A stretch of 64,000 bases of DNA. Origin: Calothrix sp. NIES-3974 (GTDB taxonomy: Bacteria; Cyanobacteriota; Cyanobacteriia; Cyanobacteriales; Nostocaceae). Both the position numbers and the translations under genes were made by a program. The DNA is taken from NCBI RefSeq assembly GCF_002368395.1, contig NZ_AP018254.1, positions 1,240,001-1,304,000 of the forward strand. The letters run 5' to 3'. The notes beneath the pieces are model-generated. The model was not told the DNA's origin. It saw only the letters and a program-made list of their open reading frames with translations, and did not search any database. Every line of letters begins with the position of its first letter. The first letter of the stretch is position 1. This document shows positions 20,190-30,836 of this stretch, in pieces.

Positions 20190-21593
20190 TCAAGTAACTT
20201 TTAACACCACCAAAGTCATATCATCAGTGTTATTTTTATCCGAACCAATAAATTGACGCACCTTTTCAAACAAATATTCGACAATATCCTGGGGGTCATC
20301 ATAGATCGGACATGATTCGCAAAAAGCCTTAATTAAGTTTTCTTCATCAAACCGATGACTACCATCAGCAGAAGCCGCATCCGTTAAACCATCGGTATAG
20401 TACATCACCACATCACCCGATTCTAACTGTACCTGTGCGTCTTCATATTGACTGTTAGCATCTAGACCAATCAACATTCCCAAAGTGTCTAATCTCGTCA
20501 CTGTCTGTGTTGCTGCGTGCCACCAAAGGGGAGGATTATGAGCTGCATTACTAAAAGACAAAATCCTCGTTTTCGGGTCATACTCAGAATAAAAAAGGGT
20601 AATAAACCGATTGGAATTTTCCAGATCGGCATACATAACTCGATTTAAGTTTTGTAAAATTCGCCGTGGCTGATGGCCATGTAACACCTCTCCCCGTAAC
20701 ATCCCTCGCATCATAGTCATAATTAAACCAGCAGGGACACCCTTACCCATGACATCACCAATTACCAAACCCCACGGGTCATTTGCACCAGCAGCGTTGT
20801 CTTTGGCGTGAGGCTGAATTTGATTGTGGTTAGTGGGAATAAAATCGTAATAATCGCCGCCAACCCGATTAGCTGGTTTACAGGTAGCAGCAATACGAAT
20901 ACCCGGAATAGTCGGACATTGGCGAGGCAATAAGCGACGTTGAATTTCCGCCCCAATCTCCAATTCTTGATCGAGACGTTCCTTTTTACGTAGTTCTACC
21001 CCCAGTTCATCGTTTTCAATCGCAACGGCTGTTTGGTCTGCCACTAGGCGAACTAATTTTTGTCGGGTTTCTGTCCAGGTATATTCTGGGTCACGACTGA
21101 GGACGTATAACCAACCTCTTTCATTATGTTTAACTAGTATGGCAGTCCCAAAAATTTGCATTCCTGGACCGAGGTGATGGTGCATATACTCATCCAAAAT
21201 ACTTGTAGTCACAGTTGTGGTCGAGGGTGTGATGGTGGGTATTTGGGTGATTTGGTTGGTTGCCGTCTCTAAAGCTTTACGAATATTCTTGCGCTGGCGA
21301 CTGTCTTGCCAATGTAACTGTTCCAGGCGTACCTGTCCATTGGATTTGTAGAGAAAAAGGGCACTTCCGTCTGCATCTGTCACTCGTGTTGCCATTAAAG
21401 GAATGAGTTCCAAAAATTGATTTAGGTTGTTGAAACTCCTTAAAGCAAAACCCAAAGAACTGAGCAAATCTTGGATTTTGTTCTGTTCACGGTGCAGACG
21501 TGCCACAAGCTCTTTGAGTGCAACAACTGGGGTGACATCGGCTGTTGTTGCACCATGATTTGTGTCTGTTGGTCGGGAAGGTGGTTGAGGCAC
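20190..21593 (-). CDS. GAF-SpoIIE (RsbU-type) PP2C phosphatase
   Basis: 467 residues. A coiled N-terminus (about 24-50), a GAF sensor domain (about 50-195), a linking helix (197-225) and a SpoIIE/PP2C phosphatase domain (about 228-467). Metal-binding motifs are VGGDYYDF (244-251), GDVMGKGVPAG (279-289), YYTDGLTDA (398-406) and DDMTLVV (457-463). Relatives dephosphorylate anti-anti-sigma (STAS) proteins in partner-switching pathways; no STAS or kinase partner is adjacent. Same strand as ftsY downstream of it, but about 960 bp apart. Confidence 0.9.
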   Translation of the reverse strand: MPQPPSRPTDTNHGATTADVTPVVALKELVARLHREQNKIQDLLSSLGFALRSFNNLNQFLELIPLMATRVTDADGSALFLYKSNGQVRLEQLHWQDSRQRKNIRKALETATNQITQIPTITPSTTTVTTSILDEYMHHHLGPGMQIFGTAILVKHNERGWLYVLSRDPEYTWTETRQKLVRLVADQTAVAIENDELGVELRKKERLDQELEIGAEIQRRLLPRQCPTIPGIRIAATCKPANRVGGDYYDFIPTNHNQIQPHAKDNAAGANDPWGLVIGDVMGKGVPAGLIMTMMRGMLRGEVLHGHQPRRILQNLNRVMYADLENSNRFITLFYSEYDPKTRILSFSNAAHNPPLWWHAATQTVTRLDTLGMLIGLDANSQYEDAQVQLESGDVVMYYTDGLTDAASADGSHRFDEENLIKAFCESCPIYDDPQDIVEYLFEKVRQFIGSDKNNTDDMTLVVLKVT

Positions 21594-22555
21594 AGAATTA
21601 TTTGTTCAGTTTCAATATGCAGATTTTGGTTTCAGTCAACTAAATGCGGTTAAATATTGCTAGACCATATTCGAGCAAAAGATGTGATTTTTGCAAGGGT
21701 ATAAAGACGTAACCCGAAAAATTTACAAGTATTTCATTTTTCCGTTCCTATTCTTAATAATTAATTGAACCAGCTTGTAAAGATTGTACTGGGCAAAACC
21801 CAAACAAGTTGTGGAAAGTTTGTGCTTTAGAGTCAAGTTTAAAGCCACTTTCTGCAAGCTCCAAAATTATTTGACCTTATCCTCCCCCAAGTATTTTCCA
21901 CTAGCAATAGGTATGAATGAATATAAAACGTATTTGCAAAAATTGCTATATGTTGCTGGAGTAACTCAATTTTATTTGGATATGAAACAAATCCTATTTT
22001 TCATTGACTTGATAAATTAAATGATTTCTGGGACAGCAATTGCGACCTGCATCCTCACCCAGATATTCCTACCTCTCCTTCTTATTTATGCTTAATGGTA
22101 CAGGATAAAAACAAACATTGATATTGGTAAAACATACACTAGGTGTTCCCTGAATGCAATCAAATTTTATTCGCCTTAAAAAGAAAAACATCAAATCCAG
22201 ACGAAAACTTAGAATTAGGGTATTTGTAACCGTGTCTGGCTTGTAAATAGAGTGAGTAGTCCGTGATGGGATTAGGGAGTAGCCCATAGGTAATTCTGAC
22301 ACCAGAAGTAATATGAAGTAATATAAAGTGTTTTTTCCTCATCCCTTTCAACTCAGGGAGTGGAAATAATGAGTAGTTTTCTTGTTGGGCGGTGTCCAAA
22401 TGACATGGGGACTGACTCGGAAATAGGGAGTAGCCGACATGTAATGTTGACATCAGAAGATGTGAAAGTGGTTTTTCCCTACTCCCTAGTACAGACGCGA
22501 TATATTGCGTCTCTCCCTACTCCCTGAAAGTTTTTGGTTGCCCCCAAATCGGTTT
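21594..22555. other. Long intergenic region with dispersed repeats
   Basis: 962 bp. Near 22262-22340 and 22400-22490 are two copies of a composite element: AGGGAGTAGCC, ACATGTAATG or similar, a CAGAAG core and GTGGTTTTTCCCTACTCCC. A related copy is at 27421-27530. A REP palindrome (AGACGCGATATATTGCGTCT) is at 22493-22512. Open frames here are short, overlapping and repeat-derived. Confidence 0.5.
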
Positions 22556-24244
22556 CTAGCCATTTAGTAGGGCTTCAACGAATTCATAGCTAGAAAAGGG
22601 GCGTAAATCTTCGATGCCTTCGCCAGCGCCAATAAAGCGAATCGGTAATCCTAATTGTTTGACTACGGCCAAAGCTACACCTCCTTTTGCGGTGCTATCG
22701 AGTTTCGTGAGGACAACACCACTTAATTGGGCTGCTTGGGAAAATACCTCTGCTTGTCGCAGACCATTTTGTCCCAGGGTGGCATCTAAAACCAATAGGG
22801 ATTCGATTTTGGCATCGGGTGCTTTCTTATCGATGATGCGGCGGATTTTACTGAGTTCTTCCATCAAATTCTTTTTGTTTTGTAGTCGTCCGGCGGTATC
22901 AACTAATAAAAGCTCAGTTTGACGGGATTGGGCAGCTGCGATCGCATCGAAAACAACGGCGGCTGGGTCAGTGTTTTTGCCAGGGTTGGCAATTACTTCA
23001 ACTCCGCTACGACTTCCCCAGACTTTAACTTGTTCCACCGCAGCTGCTCGGAAGGTATCGGCTGCACCAATCAAGCATCTATAACCGGATTTTTGGGCTA
23101 GGTGGGCAAGTTTACCAATAGTTGTGGTTTTTCCAGCCCCATTCACTCCGGTCATCAACCAAATATTTAAACAATCCTTATCGGGGGCAAATACGGGTTT
23201 TGCTGATTTTTGTAAAGGCGCATCTAACATCCCTCGGAGAATTTCTTTCAAATAGGCGATCGCGGCATCGGGAGGAAGGGCTTCTTCCCGCAGACGATTT
23301 TGTAAGGTTTCAATAATATATTCAGTTGCGTCAATTCCCACATCAGCCTGTAGTAGTAAAGCTTCAATTTCCCCGACAGCTGCTTGGTTGAGGGGTCCTT
23401 GACCAACAATGGCTTTGAGTTGGTTAACAACGCTACGACGGGTTTTATCTAGTCCCTGACGTAATTTTTTCAACCAGGTAATTTCATCGAGGGAAATATC
23501 TTCCGCTTTTCGCCCCTGGGCTGCTAAAACCTCCGCCGACCAAATAAATCCCTCATCAAAACTTAATTCTTCTGATTCTGCGGTGGATGCACTGTCTTGA
23601 TCTTGAGCAGCACCTGGAGTCGCGATCGCATTTTCTGATGGGCTGGCAATAGGCGATTCGTCGGAGATAGCTGTCGCCATCAAACGTTCCTGTTTTGCTT
23701 CCCTTTCCGCCGCCGCCCGTTCTAAAAATGAGGGTGTTGGTTTTGTTGCTGGCTCTGCTACATCCGTATTCAGGGTAGTGCTTGTATTTTCAGGTGTACC
23801 CAGATTCTCTGTATCCAGGGAACTATCTTTATCAAGATCAACTTTTTCTCCATCTATCACCCCATCGACGGATACATCTTCCCTAACTGTTTCTGAGGCA
23901 ATATCTGCCCCAGTTGTAGTGCCAGTTACCTCCGGAGGTTGTTCAACTTCCACGACTTCTTTCCGCAAATCATCGCCATCTGCCTTCACCTCCCCAACCT
24001 CTGAGGCTGTATCAGTAGATGTTTCCGGATTTGTCACCGCTTGCTTTTGTTGAATGTTTTTATACGCAGCTTTGGCAAAAGCTAACATATCACTGGCAAC
24101 ATCAGGCGCTGAATTAGCTGAAGATTCATTACTTTCTGACGTTTCCGCTGGCTCAGATACCGATGTATCCGTTTCCTGCTTATCAGGGGTTTGTGTTTGT
24201 AGAGTAGGGTCGTCATGCTGACGACGGAACCAATTAAAAACCAT
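22556..24244 (-). CDS. ftsY: Signal recognition particle receptor FtsY
   Basis: 562 residues. A long acidic, low-complexity N-terminal A domain (about 10-230) is followed by the N domain (about 255-345) and the SRP GTPase G domain (about 355-562). GTPase motifs are GVNGAGKT (366-373), DTFRAAA (396-402), DTAGR (449-453) and TKLD (513-516). FtsY docks SRP-ribosome complexes at the membrane for insertion of membrane proteins. The acidic extension is long but variable across cyanobacteria. It is followed downstream by the SpoIIE phosphatase gene. Confidence 0.95.
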   Translation of the reverse strand: MVFNWFRRQHDDPTLQTQTPDKQETDTSVSEPAETSESNESSANSAPDVASDMLAFAKAAYKNIQQKQAVTNPETSTDTASEVGEVKADGDDLRKEVVEVEQPPEVTGTTTGADIASETVREDVSVDGVIDGEKVDLDKDSSLDTENLGTPENTSTTLNTDVAEPATKPTPSFLERAAAEREAKQERLMATAISDESPIASPSENAIATPGAAQDQDSASTAESEELSFDEGFIWSAEVLAAQGRKAEDISLDEITWLKKLRQGLDKTRRSVVNQLKAIVGQGPLNQAAVGEIEALLLQADVGIDATEYIIETLQNRLREEALPPDAAIAYLKEILRGMLDAPLQKSAKPVFAPDKDCLNIWLMTGVNGAGKTTTIGKLAHLAQKSGYRCLIGAADTFRAAAVEQVKVWGSRSGVEVIANPGKNTDPAAVVFDAIAAAQSRQTELLLVDTAGRLQNKKNLMEELSKIRRIIDKKAPDAKIESLLVLDATLGQNGLRQAEVFSQAAQLSGVVLTKLDSTAKGGVALAVVKQLGLPIRFIGAGEGIEDLRPFSSYEFVEALLNG

Positions 24245-25160
24245 TACACCTAGATATATCGTTTACTAACTTGGAATACAAAGGGAGTAGGGAGTGGGGA
24301 GTAGAGAAGACCCGCTGGGTCGTCTCCAGGGGAGTGGGGAAGAATTGATAAACGGTGGGTCGTCTCCAGGGGAGTGGGGAAAGATACAGATGGAGGATTC
24401 CGGAGGTATAGCTAAGGGTTTTTCGTATTTGGTGGTGTCAAAGTAAAGGTGCTGGTTGCATTTTTTTGCAGGTATGTTATTGAGCAAACAGATTTCAATA
24501 CTGATGGAAAATTAGGCGTTGCTGAATACACATATGAATTGAAGATTTGACGTTGTATAGAGACGTAGCATCCCTACGTCTCTAGGACGATTGTGGTTTC
24601 AATACAAAATGTAAATAATCATAATTCATACCCAAATTCAGTAACACCCAAAATTAAATATATATTGTCCACAGCATTAGCTTCGTTATACTGCGTAAAC
24701 ACGTAGCCTACATTTCTCACAAGGGAGTGATAAGCCTTGAGTCATGGGTTAATTTTTCTACTACTCCCTACTCCCCGCTCCCTACTCACTGAAAGCTTTA
24801 GGAGTTTGTGAGAAATCCGGGGTAGTATGTCCACAGGACTTGGAAGGTTGGCGAAGCTTTCTCAAGGAGTAGCAATTCACTTAGGATTTCAGCGTTTCGG
24901 AATGTCAAATTAATTTTGCACTACTACTTATCTACGGGGTCAATCCAAAATCCATAGATCGGTAGGGGCTAATTTTCTCCAAGTAGCTAGTTTCCCCCGT
25001 AATTCCTACCTGCCTTTTTTAGAACTTTGCAAAATAATTACTGATCAAGTGGAACAGGCATCTTGCCTGTATTTGGCTTTACAACCCGCACCACCTATTT
25101 TTACATAAATCCAAAATCTAAAATCCTGCGGTTTCCCATTCCTGAAAAATTAATTTACAA
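24245..25160. other. Long intergenic region between nusB and ftsY
   Basis: 916 bp. It holds GGGAGTAGGGAGTGGGG repeats and REP palindromes (24304-24326 and 24560-24582) close to the ftsY start, then sequence without a supported gene. The 73-codon frame at 24266-24487 covers the repeats and is not believed. Confidence 0.5.
24560..24582. repeat. REP palindrome, GAGACGTAG type
   Basis: GAGACGTAG, loop CATCC, CTACGTCTC. The same family recurs at 41137-41159, 46848-46870 and, imperfectly, 30777-30799. Confidence 0.85.
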
Positions 25161-25790
25161 CTAAACAGCCTTTTTCTGCTCAGTAACGCGTCGTAATACA
25201 CCGTTAATAAACCTGTGTCCCTCTTCCTCGCTATAACGTTTAGCTAATTCTACCGCTTCATTGATGGCAATGCGGTCAGGAACATTGAGAAAGTCCATTT
25301 CTGCCACGGCAATGCGCAAAATATCCCGATCAATTTGCGCTAAACGTGTTACTTGCCAATCTACTAGGGCAGAACCAATCGCTGCATCGATGGCGTTTTG
25401 ATTGGCGCTGACTGTTTGGACAATCTCTAGAGCATACTTTGCCACTTCTCGGTCTTGGTTGGCAAGTTGGATCAGTTCCGGGAATTCAACTGCTGCTCCT
25501 AATTGATTAATTGCCGTTTGCGTAAACGAAATAGCTTCCTTGAGCATCGTTCTAGCCGTATTTAGATCCGATGCACGGGTTTCGCTACTTAACACCCTGT
25601 CATGACTGCGTTGTAGTTCCGCAGAGGCGCTGTTCAGGGTTTCTTGAACTTCTGATGTCAAGGTGCGAACTGCGGCTAAAACCAACTTGGGAAGTTGTTG
25701 CTCGGTCAGTTTTTTGGGGTTGGCTGGTAATTGACTGAGACTTAGCAGGGCCAATTCGCGGGCTATTTGACGGGGTATACGCGGTTGCAT
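25161..25790 (-). CDS. nusB: Transcription antitermination factor NusB
   Basis: 209 residues. The NusB helical fold is visible in [12 protein letters not shown] (about 9-20) and the conserved C-terminal part [22 protein letters not shown]...[27 protein letters not shown]. It binds boxA RNA with NusE (S10) in rRNA antitermination. The protein is longer than E. coli NusB (about 140) because of a central helical insert, as in other cyanobacteria. It lies about 200 bp past the DUF502 gene, same strand. Confidence 0.92.
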   Translation of the reverse strand: MQPRIPRQIARELALLSLSQLPANPKKLTEQQLPKLVLAAVRTLTSEVQETLNSASAELQRSHDRVLSSETRASDLNTARTMLKEAISFTQTAINQLGAAVEFPELIQLANQDREVAKYALEIVQTVSANQNAIDAAIGSALVDWQVTRLAQIDRDILRIAVAEMDFLNVPDRIAINEAVELAKRYSEEEGHRFINGVLRRVTEQKKAV

Positions 25791-25993
25791 AATGTTAGGG
25801 CAGAATTAATTTATAGATGTCGGCAAAATCGCACTTAACTTAAGTATCAACTTGCCTTTTTTGTCGTCGCTAAACCCCGACGACGGTTGAGCAAGTCTAA
25901 GCATGTACGAAGGCAGACAACTTATAATAATTCGATTGGTGCTAGTTTGGGTTGATTTACCTGTTGATTATTTTAAATTTAACTGTCTTCGAG

Positions 25994-26752
25994 TTACATT
26001 ACCTGTCTTTTGGATTCCAGGGATGGGATTTCAATTTTACGTTCTTTTGCTAAAGAGATGGGTGGAAGTACGGTATTTGGGGCAACGATACCACCGGAGA
26101 TGACGATTTTGAAAGCTTCTTCAATCGAGATGGAAAGATTAATCACTTCATCTTCCGGAACCACCGCATACCAACCTGTTGTCGGATTGGGAGTTGAGGG
26201 TACAAATATACTCAACATTGGTCGTGACATCTGTGCCTGAATATCAGCACTAATTACACCAGTCACAAAGGCGATCGCCCAAATTCCCCGACGTGGATAT
26301 TCGACTAAAATCACTCGCCGAAATTTACCATTGGTATCCTTGAGCAGGGTTTCTAATAGTTGTTTGAGGGTTTTATATACTTGTCCAGCCAAGGGAATGG
26401 CTTGGAGTAGACGTTCTCCCAATTCTAATAACCATCTACCAGCAATGTTACGGGCCATTAACCCAATTGTCAAAATACTGACTAAAGGTACAGCAAATCC
26501 AACTGTTAAATTCAGTAAGTTAACTAATACTGGATTCAGCCCTTCAAAGGGATTGAGTTGTTTGGGAATCCGCGTCAAAAAGTCAATCACCCAATTGGCA
26601 ATGGTGATTGTAAGCCAGATTGTTGTCGCTAAGGGAATCACTACCAACAATCCAGCGATTAAATCATTTTTTAAATCCTGCTTCCAACGTTCGATTCCCA
26701 ACCCCCGATTCTCCTTATTTTGGTTAGTGGAATTTCTCAGATTGATTTTCAT
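25994..26752 (-). CDS. DUF502 family membrane protein
   Basis: 252 residues. Two membrane segments (about 31-60 and 77-100) precede a conserved beta-rich soluble domain with VILVEYPRRGIWAIAFVTG and VPSTPNPTTGWYAVVPEDEVI, the signature of DUF502. The function of the family is not settled. Linkage with nusB and ftsY is seen here and, as I recall, in other cyanobacteria; no functional link is claimed. Confidence 0.85.
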   Translation of the reverse strand: MKINLRNSTNQNKENRGLGIERWKQDLKNDLIAGLLVVIPLATTIWLTITIANWVIDFLTRIPKQLNPFEGLNPVLVNLLNLTVGFAVPLVSILTIGLMARNIAGRWLLELGERLLQAIPLAGQVYKTLKQLLETLLKDTNGKFRRVILVEYPRRGIWAIAFVTGVISADIQAQMSRPMLSIFVPSTPNPTTGWYAVVPEDEVINLSISIEEAFKIVISGGIVAPNTVLPPISLAKERKIEIPSLESKRQVM

Positions 26753-27644
26753 GTCAACCGATTTGATTAACTCACATAAGTTGCCAGTCTAAAAACAGTA
26801 ATATCAGCACAGCTTAAATCCAAATGGTCACTTACACCTCAACTCAATGTTTGATTTTGGATTTTGGAAATTTCCCCCATTCTTCAAATTGTTTTTTCTC
26901 TCAAGATGAGCATATTTCCTTCATTCTCAAACCTCCAAATCATGGAAATTCGACTTATCTAGTAGCCTACCAAGGAAACGAAAGTGGTGCGAGTGGGAGA
27001 ATTAAGGGTATTTTCCCCCCGCTCCCCTTGCTGACCTTGACCTGACTTTTTTGATGTGGTCGAGTACTAGGTTTACCCCGTATCAATTCAATATCAACAG
27101 GTTCTATGGAGGTTGAATTTTGGCTCAAAAATGCTTGTTGCAGCATCACTTGCCAAAATCAATCCACGACTACCTGATGTATTTTCATGTTACTTTCATT
27201 ACACTCATTGTGTGAATGAATGTTGCAAATTGTGGGATTTTTGTGAACACAATGAGAAACTGAACCTGGAATCAGGATAATCAATTTCTCTCTAAATTAG
27301 CATTCTGACATGCTTTTCACCATATTGGGTCGGGAGGTAGCCACCCTGAGAACTCATGTAAACTATATTAAGTTATATTTCATGTCCTGCGATCGCGGAT
27401 TTCTGTCCTCTCGAAAAAATAGGGAGTAGGGAGTGGGGAATAGGGGGTAGCCTACATGTAATGCTGACACCAGAACCGTAGATGGGTGTAGCGCTGCTTC
27501 TCCATGAGATGAAAGTGGTTTTTCCCACTGCCAACATCTTGTTTTGTCTCTTGTGCGTCTCCACTTTCAAGTCAACCCCCCAGGTTGTTTGAACACAACC
27601 AAACCAGAAAATAGCTCATTCCTACTCCCGACTCCCTATTCCCT
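26753..27644. other. Intergenic region between DUF502 and the glycosyltransferase
   Basis: 892 bp. A copy of the composite AGGGAGTAG...GTGGTTTTTCCC repeat lies at 27421-27530. Upstream, open frames on both strands (26824-27149) overlap and look random. No RNA gene is recognised. Confidence 0.45.
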
Positions 27645-28514
27645 TTAGTTGCTAGTCATCACTGATTCAACTTGGGTTGAAGGAACTTGGACTGAAACAG
27701 GGGGCATATTTTTGATTTCCCAAACTTTGAGTAAAATCAAATACTCGTAAAATGCTTGTAGGGTACACCAGGTAAATCCAGCACGTCCATCTAACCAACC
27801 ACCAAGGAAAAAGTACATGTATATAAACCGAACTAGGGGACGAGCGGGAATCCGTAAAGATAAATCCTTCAAAGCTCGACGACGTTCAATTTCGGTTTTA
27901 CCAAAGAATAAATCGACCCAATTAATTTTCCCTGATTCCAGTTGTTTAATAGTTTCTACCGCTTCATCACTGGAATAGCGGTTATGTTTATCAATCCACC
28001 GACTAAATCCCTTGCCACTAGTATAGTGGGGGTAGGTTTGGGTTAAAAATCCGGTGGAACCGTCGCAAACTTCCCGTTCTGTGTGGCCATAATCCGTAAA
28101 CCAAACTTTTCCGTGTTGAAACAAACGTAATTGGTAACGGGGATACTGGGTGCTGTGACGAATCCAATGGTTCATGAACATGACTCGTTCGGCAACATAA
28201 TAACCAATATGTTCACCTGTTTGGGATTTTTCGACACACTCAGCAAATAATTCCGGTGTCATGCGCTCATCAGCTTCGAGAATATATACCCAATCGTATT
28301 TGGGGGTAATATTTTCTAGCATCCAAGTACGTTGTTTCCCATGACTTTCAAAAGCATGTTCAACTACACGTACCGGATAACTACGCGCAATTTCCACAGT
28401 GCGATCGCGACTACAGGAATCGACGACAATCACATCGTCGGATAACATGGCTGATTCAATACAAGCGGCAATATCTATTTCTTCGTTATAGGTCAGAATA
28501 TAAATAGAAATCAT
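27645..28514 (-). CDS. GT2-family glycosyltransferase
   Basis: 289 residues. The GT-A nucleotide-sugar fold begins with ISIYILTYNEEIDIAACIES, followed by DDVIVVDSCSRDRTVEIA and an acidic metal site (ILEADERM, about 78-85). The C-terminal part has basic and hydrophobic helices (RFIYMYFFLGGWLDG) that suggest membrane association. The closest resemblance is to the WaaE/KdtX-like branch. Being in the hps region, it may build the hormogonium polysaccharide and may correspond to hpsF or hpsG; that assignment is inference. Confidence 0.85.
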   Translation of the reverse strand: MISIYILTYNEEIDIAACIESAMLSDDVIVVDSCSRDRTVEIARSYPVRVVEHAFESHGKQRTWMLENITPKYDWVYILEADERMTPELFAECVEKSQTGEHIGYYVAERVMFMNHWIRHSTQYPRYQLRLFQHGKVWFTDYGHTEREVCDGSTGFLTQTYPHYTSGKGFSRWIDKHNRYSSDEAVETIKQLESGKINWVDLFFGKTEIERRRALKDLSLRIPARPLVRFIYMYFFLGGWLDGRAGFTWCTLQAFYEYLILLKVWEIKNMPPVSVQVPSTQVESVMTSN

Positions 28515-28830
28515 TTTAATTTTGGATTTTAGATTACTCTGCGAGAAGCTGCACTACGTGCGTCTATGGATTTTGGATTAAGTAGGGTCTGCGGAAAAAG
28601 TCTTTTCGCGAGGGTAGGGAATAGGGAGTGGGTATAGACGACCCGTCGGGTCGTCTATACAGGGAGTAGTTTTAACCTATTTGGCTCTTAGTAGCGCTTT
28701 AGCGCTACTATCAACAAGTAATAAATTAGGGATTAATTTCCATCCCTTGGCTTTTCCCATTCATCCTAAATATTTAAAGACGCGATATGTCGCGTCTTTA
28801 CCAAAATGCACCCTACCCTCTGCATTCAAT
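28515..28830. other. Intergenic REP cluster
   Basis: 316 bp with three palindromes: 28632-28660 (GTATAGACGACCC / GGGTCGTCTATAC, perfect 13-bp arms), 28688-28709 (TAGTAGCGCTTTAGCGCTACTA) and 28776-28799 (AAAGACGCGATATGTCGCGTCTTT). No gene. Confidence 0.7.
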
Positions 28831-29658
28831 CTAGCGTGCAGTGGCTTTGCGACCACCACCTTGAGCGACACCCATACTGCGTAAACCCGTCCAACCAATA
28901 ATGATGTAACCAATTGCCAATGATAAACTGCTCACACCAATTCTCAGTCCCGATTTAAAGGCTTGGTCTTGAGCAGCTTTTTCTCTTCTTTCCCGTTGTT
29001 CGCGAATCTGACGTTTTTGTTGAGCTGCTTGCAGTTGAGGATTTGCTTGCTCATCAAGAAACTTGTCAATTTCGGCAGGATTTTGCTTAAATCTTTTTAA
29101 TAATTCTTTAGTTTGAGCAGGTACGTTTGGATCTTCTAAGCGTTGTTTATATACTGCTTCATTGTTGATTATATCCGTTAATTCTTTCTTGGCTGCGGCT
29201 TTACGCTGTTCGAGAGCTGCTTTTAACTCCGCATTCCCCAAAAATTGATTCAGTTGACTATTCAACTGATTTTCTTCCTGTTCAGCTTGCTTACCGATAT
29301 CTTCTATCGTTTGAGCGCTAGCTTGGCGAACATTATTTAAATGTAGGGGGAAAATCAACAAAAACATTAATCCTAGCACACAGGATATTACCATCGCCGG
29401 CATTCGTAAATCAAATCCGCTTCGGTCATCCTCTACCATACTATCAGCCCAATAACCGGCAAATAACATGCCTAAACCGACAAGAGGTACAATTCCCCTA
29501 TCTACCAGAGCTGTTGCAAGGGAAATTTGCCATCCCCGTTCAGTTGGTTGAAAGGGAAACAACAAAATCACAAAATCCAGGAAAAAAGAAAGAATACAAA
29601 CCAATCCCGCAACCTTGAGAGTTCGGGAAGCAGTGATTGCAGCAAAACGATTAACCAT
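28831..29658 (-). CDS. hpsJ: Hormogonium polysaccharide protein HpsJ
   Basis: 275 residues. Membrane segments lie at about 13-35, 47-66 and 88-106, then a long helical, charge-rich cytoplasmic or periplasmic coil (about 112-228, with EEQENQ/KKEL/QKRQIREQRERREKAA) and a last helix (about 237-258). This arrangement and the N-terminal TASRTLKVAGLVCILSFFLDF match HpsJ-family proteins of the hormogonium polysaccharide system. Its biochemical role is unknown. It lies in the hps gene group on the same strand. Confidence 0.75.
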   Translation of the reverse strand: MVNRFAAITASRTLKVAGLVCILSFFLDFVILLFPFQPTERGWQISLATALVDRGIVPLVGLGMLFAGYWADSMVEDDRSGFDLRMPAMVISCVLGLMFLLIFPLHLNNVRQASAQTIEDIGKQAEQEENQLNSQLNQFLGNAELKAALEQRKAAAKKELTDIINNEAVYKQRLEDPNVPAQTKELLKRFKQNPAEIDKFLDEQANPQLQAAQQKRQIREQRERREKAAQDQAFKSGLRIGVSSLSLAIGYIIIGWTGLRSMGVAQGGGRKATAR

Positions 29659-30116
29659 AACTTTTTAACTTTGCAGTCCACTCAAAAATAATTACCATAC
29701 ATAAAGTTACTGGAAGATATACCAATAACCTTGCAGTTTCTTTACAAACTGAATCTTGTTTATAGCCACTTTTGCCATTTTTTGCAAACAACGAGGCTAA
29801 AGTCAGCAGTCGAAGGAACTGTGAATTGATAGTGAAATACGGTATACGGAAATAAAAAGCGATAAAAAGCCCTACAAACTACCCCAACCTAGCACTTGGG
29901 TTTTCTGGTGTCCTCAGAAAAAATACAGTAACATATTATACATAAGTGATTTTCATTCCACATGAATACTCCCTATTAGTTCACCGCATCAACGGGAAAA
30001 ATTACCTTCATCCCACCCAATTGTGAATTTAAAATCCATAGACGCAGGTAGCGCGACTTCTCAAAGAGTAATCTCACATCCATAGACGCACGTAGTGCGG
30101 CTTCCCGTAGGGTAAT
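29659..30116. other. Intergenic region with Nostocales repeats
   Basis: 458 bp. Near 30037-30116 are two diverged copies of 'CCATAGACGCA-GTAG-GCG' repeats. No gene is seen. Confidence 0.45.
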
Positions 30117-30725
30117 CTAAAATCCAAAATTGGATAAGTCTTCAGGACGGTCGATATCCCTGAGAAGGGGGAGTAAGGTGGGGGTTAAATTCAATTTTTC
30201 CCATTGGATACATGTCTGTCTAAGCACATCAGCAGTTCCCCAAGCAATGTTAACAAATAATTCCGGGTACAGACGACGGCAACCGATTAGATAGTAACCA
30301 CCATCCTCAGCAGGACCAATCACGATATCAGAATTATCCAGGGATGGGAATGCATGACCAAGAATAGTTGCATCTAGGTCGGGACAGTCAGTACCGATAA
30401 TCACAGCTTTTTGACAATTTTGAGCAAAAACATCACTTAGCGATCGCGCCATTTTTTCTCCTAAGTCATCTCCATCCTGGGGGTGATAAATCCATTCATC
30501 TCCTAACCAGTTGCGCATCAATTGTAAACTTCCTCCCGCAAAACGTATCTCCACAGAGATAGATATTTGCTGTTGTAGGATACGCACTTGCTCAAGGGTA
30601 TGTTCTGTCATTTGCCGTTGTAAATTAGCTGCACCTTCCGCACCTAATTTGGGAATTAATCGGGTTTTTGTCCTGCCGGGTTCGGGATAGCGTGTAAAAA
30701 TAATTAGGTGGGAAGGTAAGATCAT
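30117..30725 (-). CDS. TIGR04282-type (CofC-like) glycosyltransferase
   Basis: 202 residues from the ATG at 30725. The start HLIIFTRYPEPGRTKTRLIPKLGAEGAA, cut here at the motif LIIFTRYPEPGRTKTRL, is the nucleotidyl/glycosyltransferase signature of this DUF2064 family. KAVIIGTDCPDLDATIL and VIGPAEDGGYYLIG supply the catalytic acidic residues. The frame opens 21 codons earlier (30788), but those residues are non-conserved. It sits among hps genes, next to a pseudopilin gene; a role in sugar activation or transfer is inferred. Confidence 0.82.
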   Translation of the reverse strand: MILPSHLIIFTRYPEPGRTKTRLIPKLGAEGAANLQRQMTEHTLEQVRILQQQISISVEIRFAGGSLQLMRNWLGDEWIYHPQDGDDLGEKMARSLSDVFAQNCQKAVIIGTDCPDLDATILGHAFPSLDNSDIVIGPAEDGGYYLIGCRRLYPELFVNIAWGTADVLRQTCIQWEKLNLTPTLLPLLRDIDRPEDLSNFGF

Positions 30726-30836
30726 CGGATTTAAGATTTCCAGTGTTTGCGAATTGCACAACGAATTATAAACGTAGAGACGTAGCACTGCTGCGTCTAG
30801 CCAGAATTTCCGAAATTTATGTCAACAAAGTTCGTT

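Noticed and set aside
22556-24244. Acidic N-terminus of FtsY as a separate or frameshifted gene
   Set aside because: Continuous frame into the NG domain; acidic A domains are normal for FtsY.
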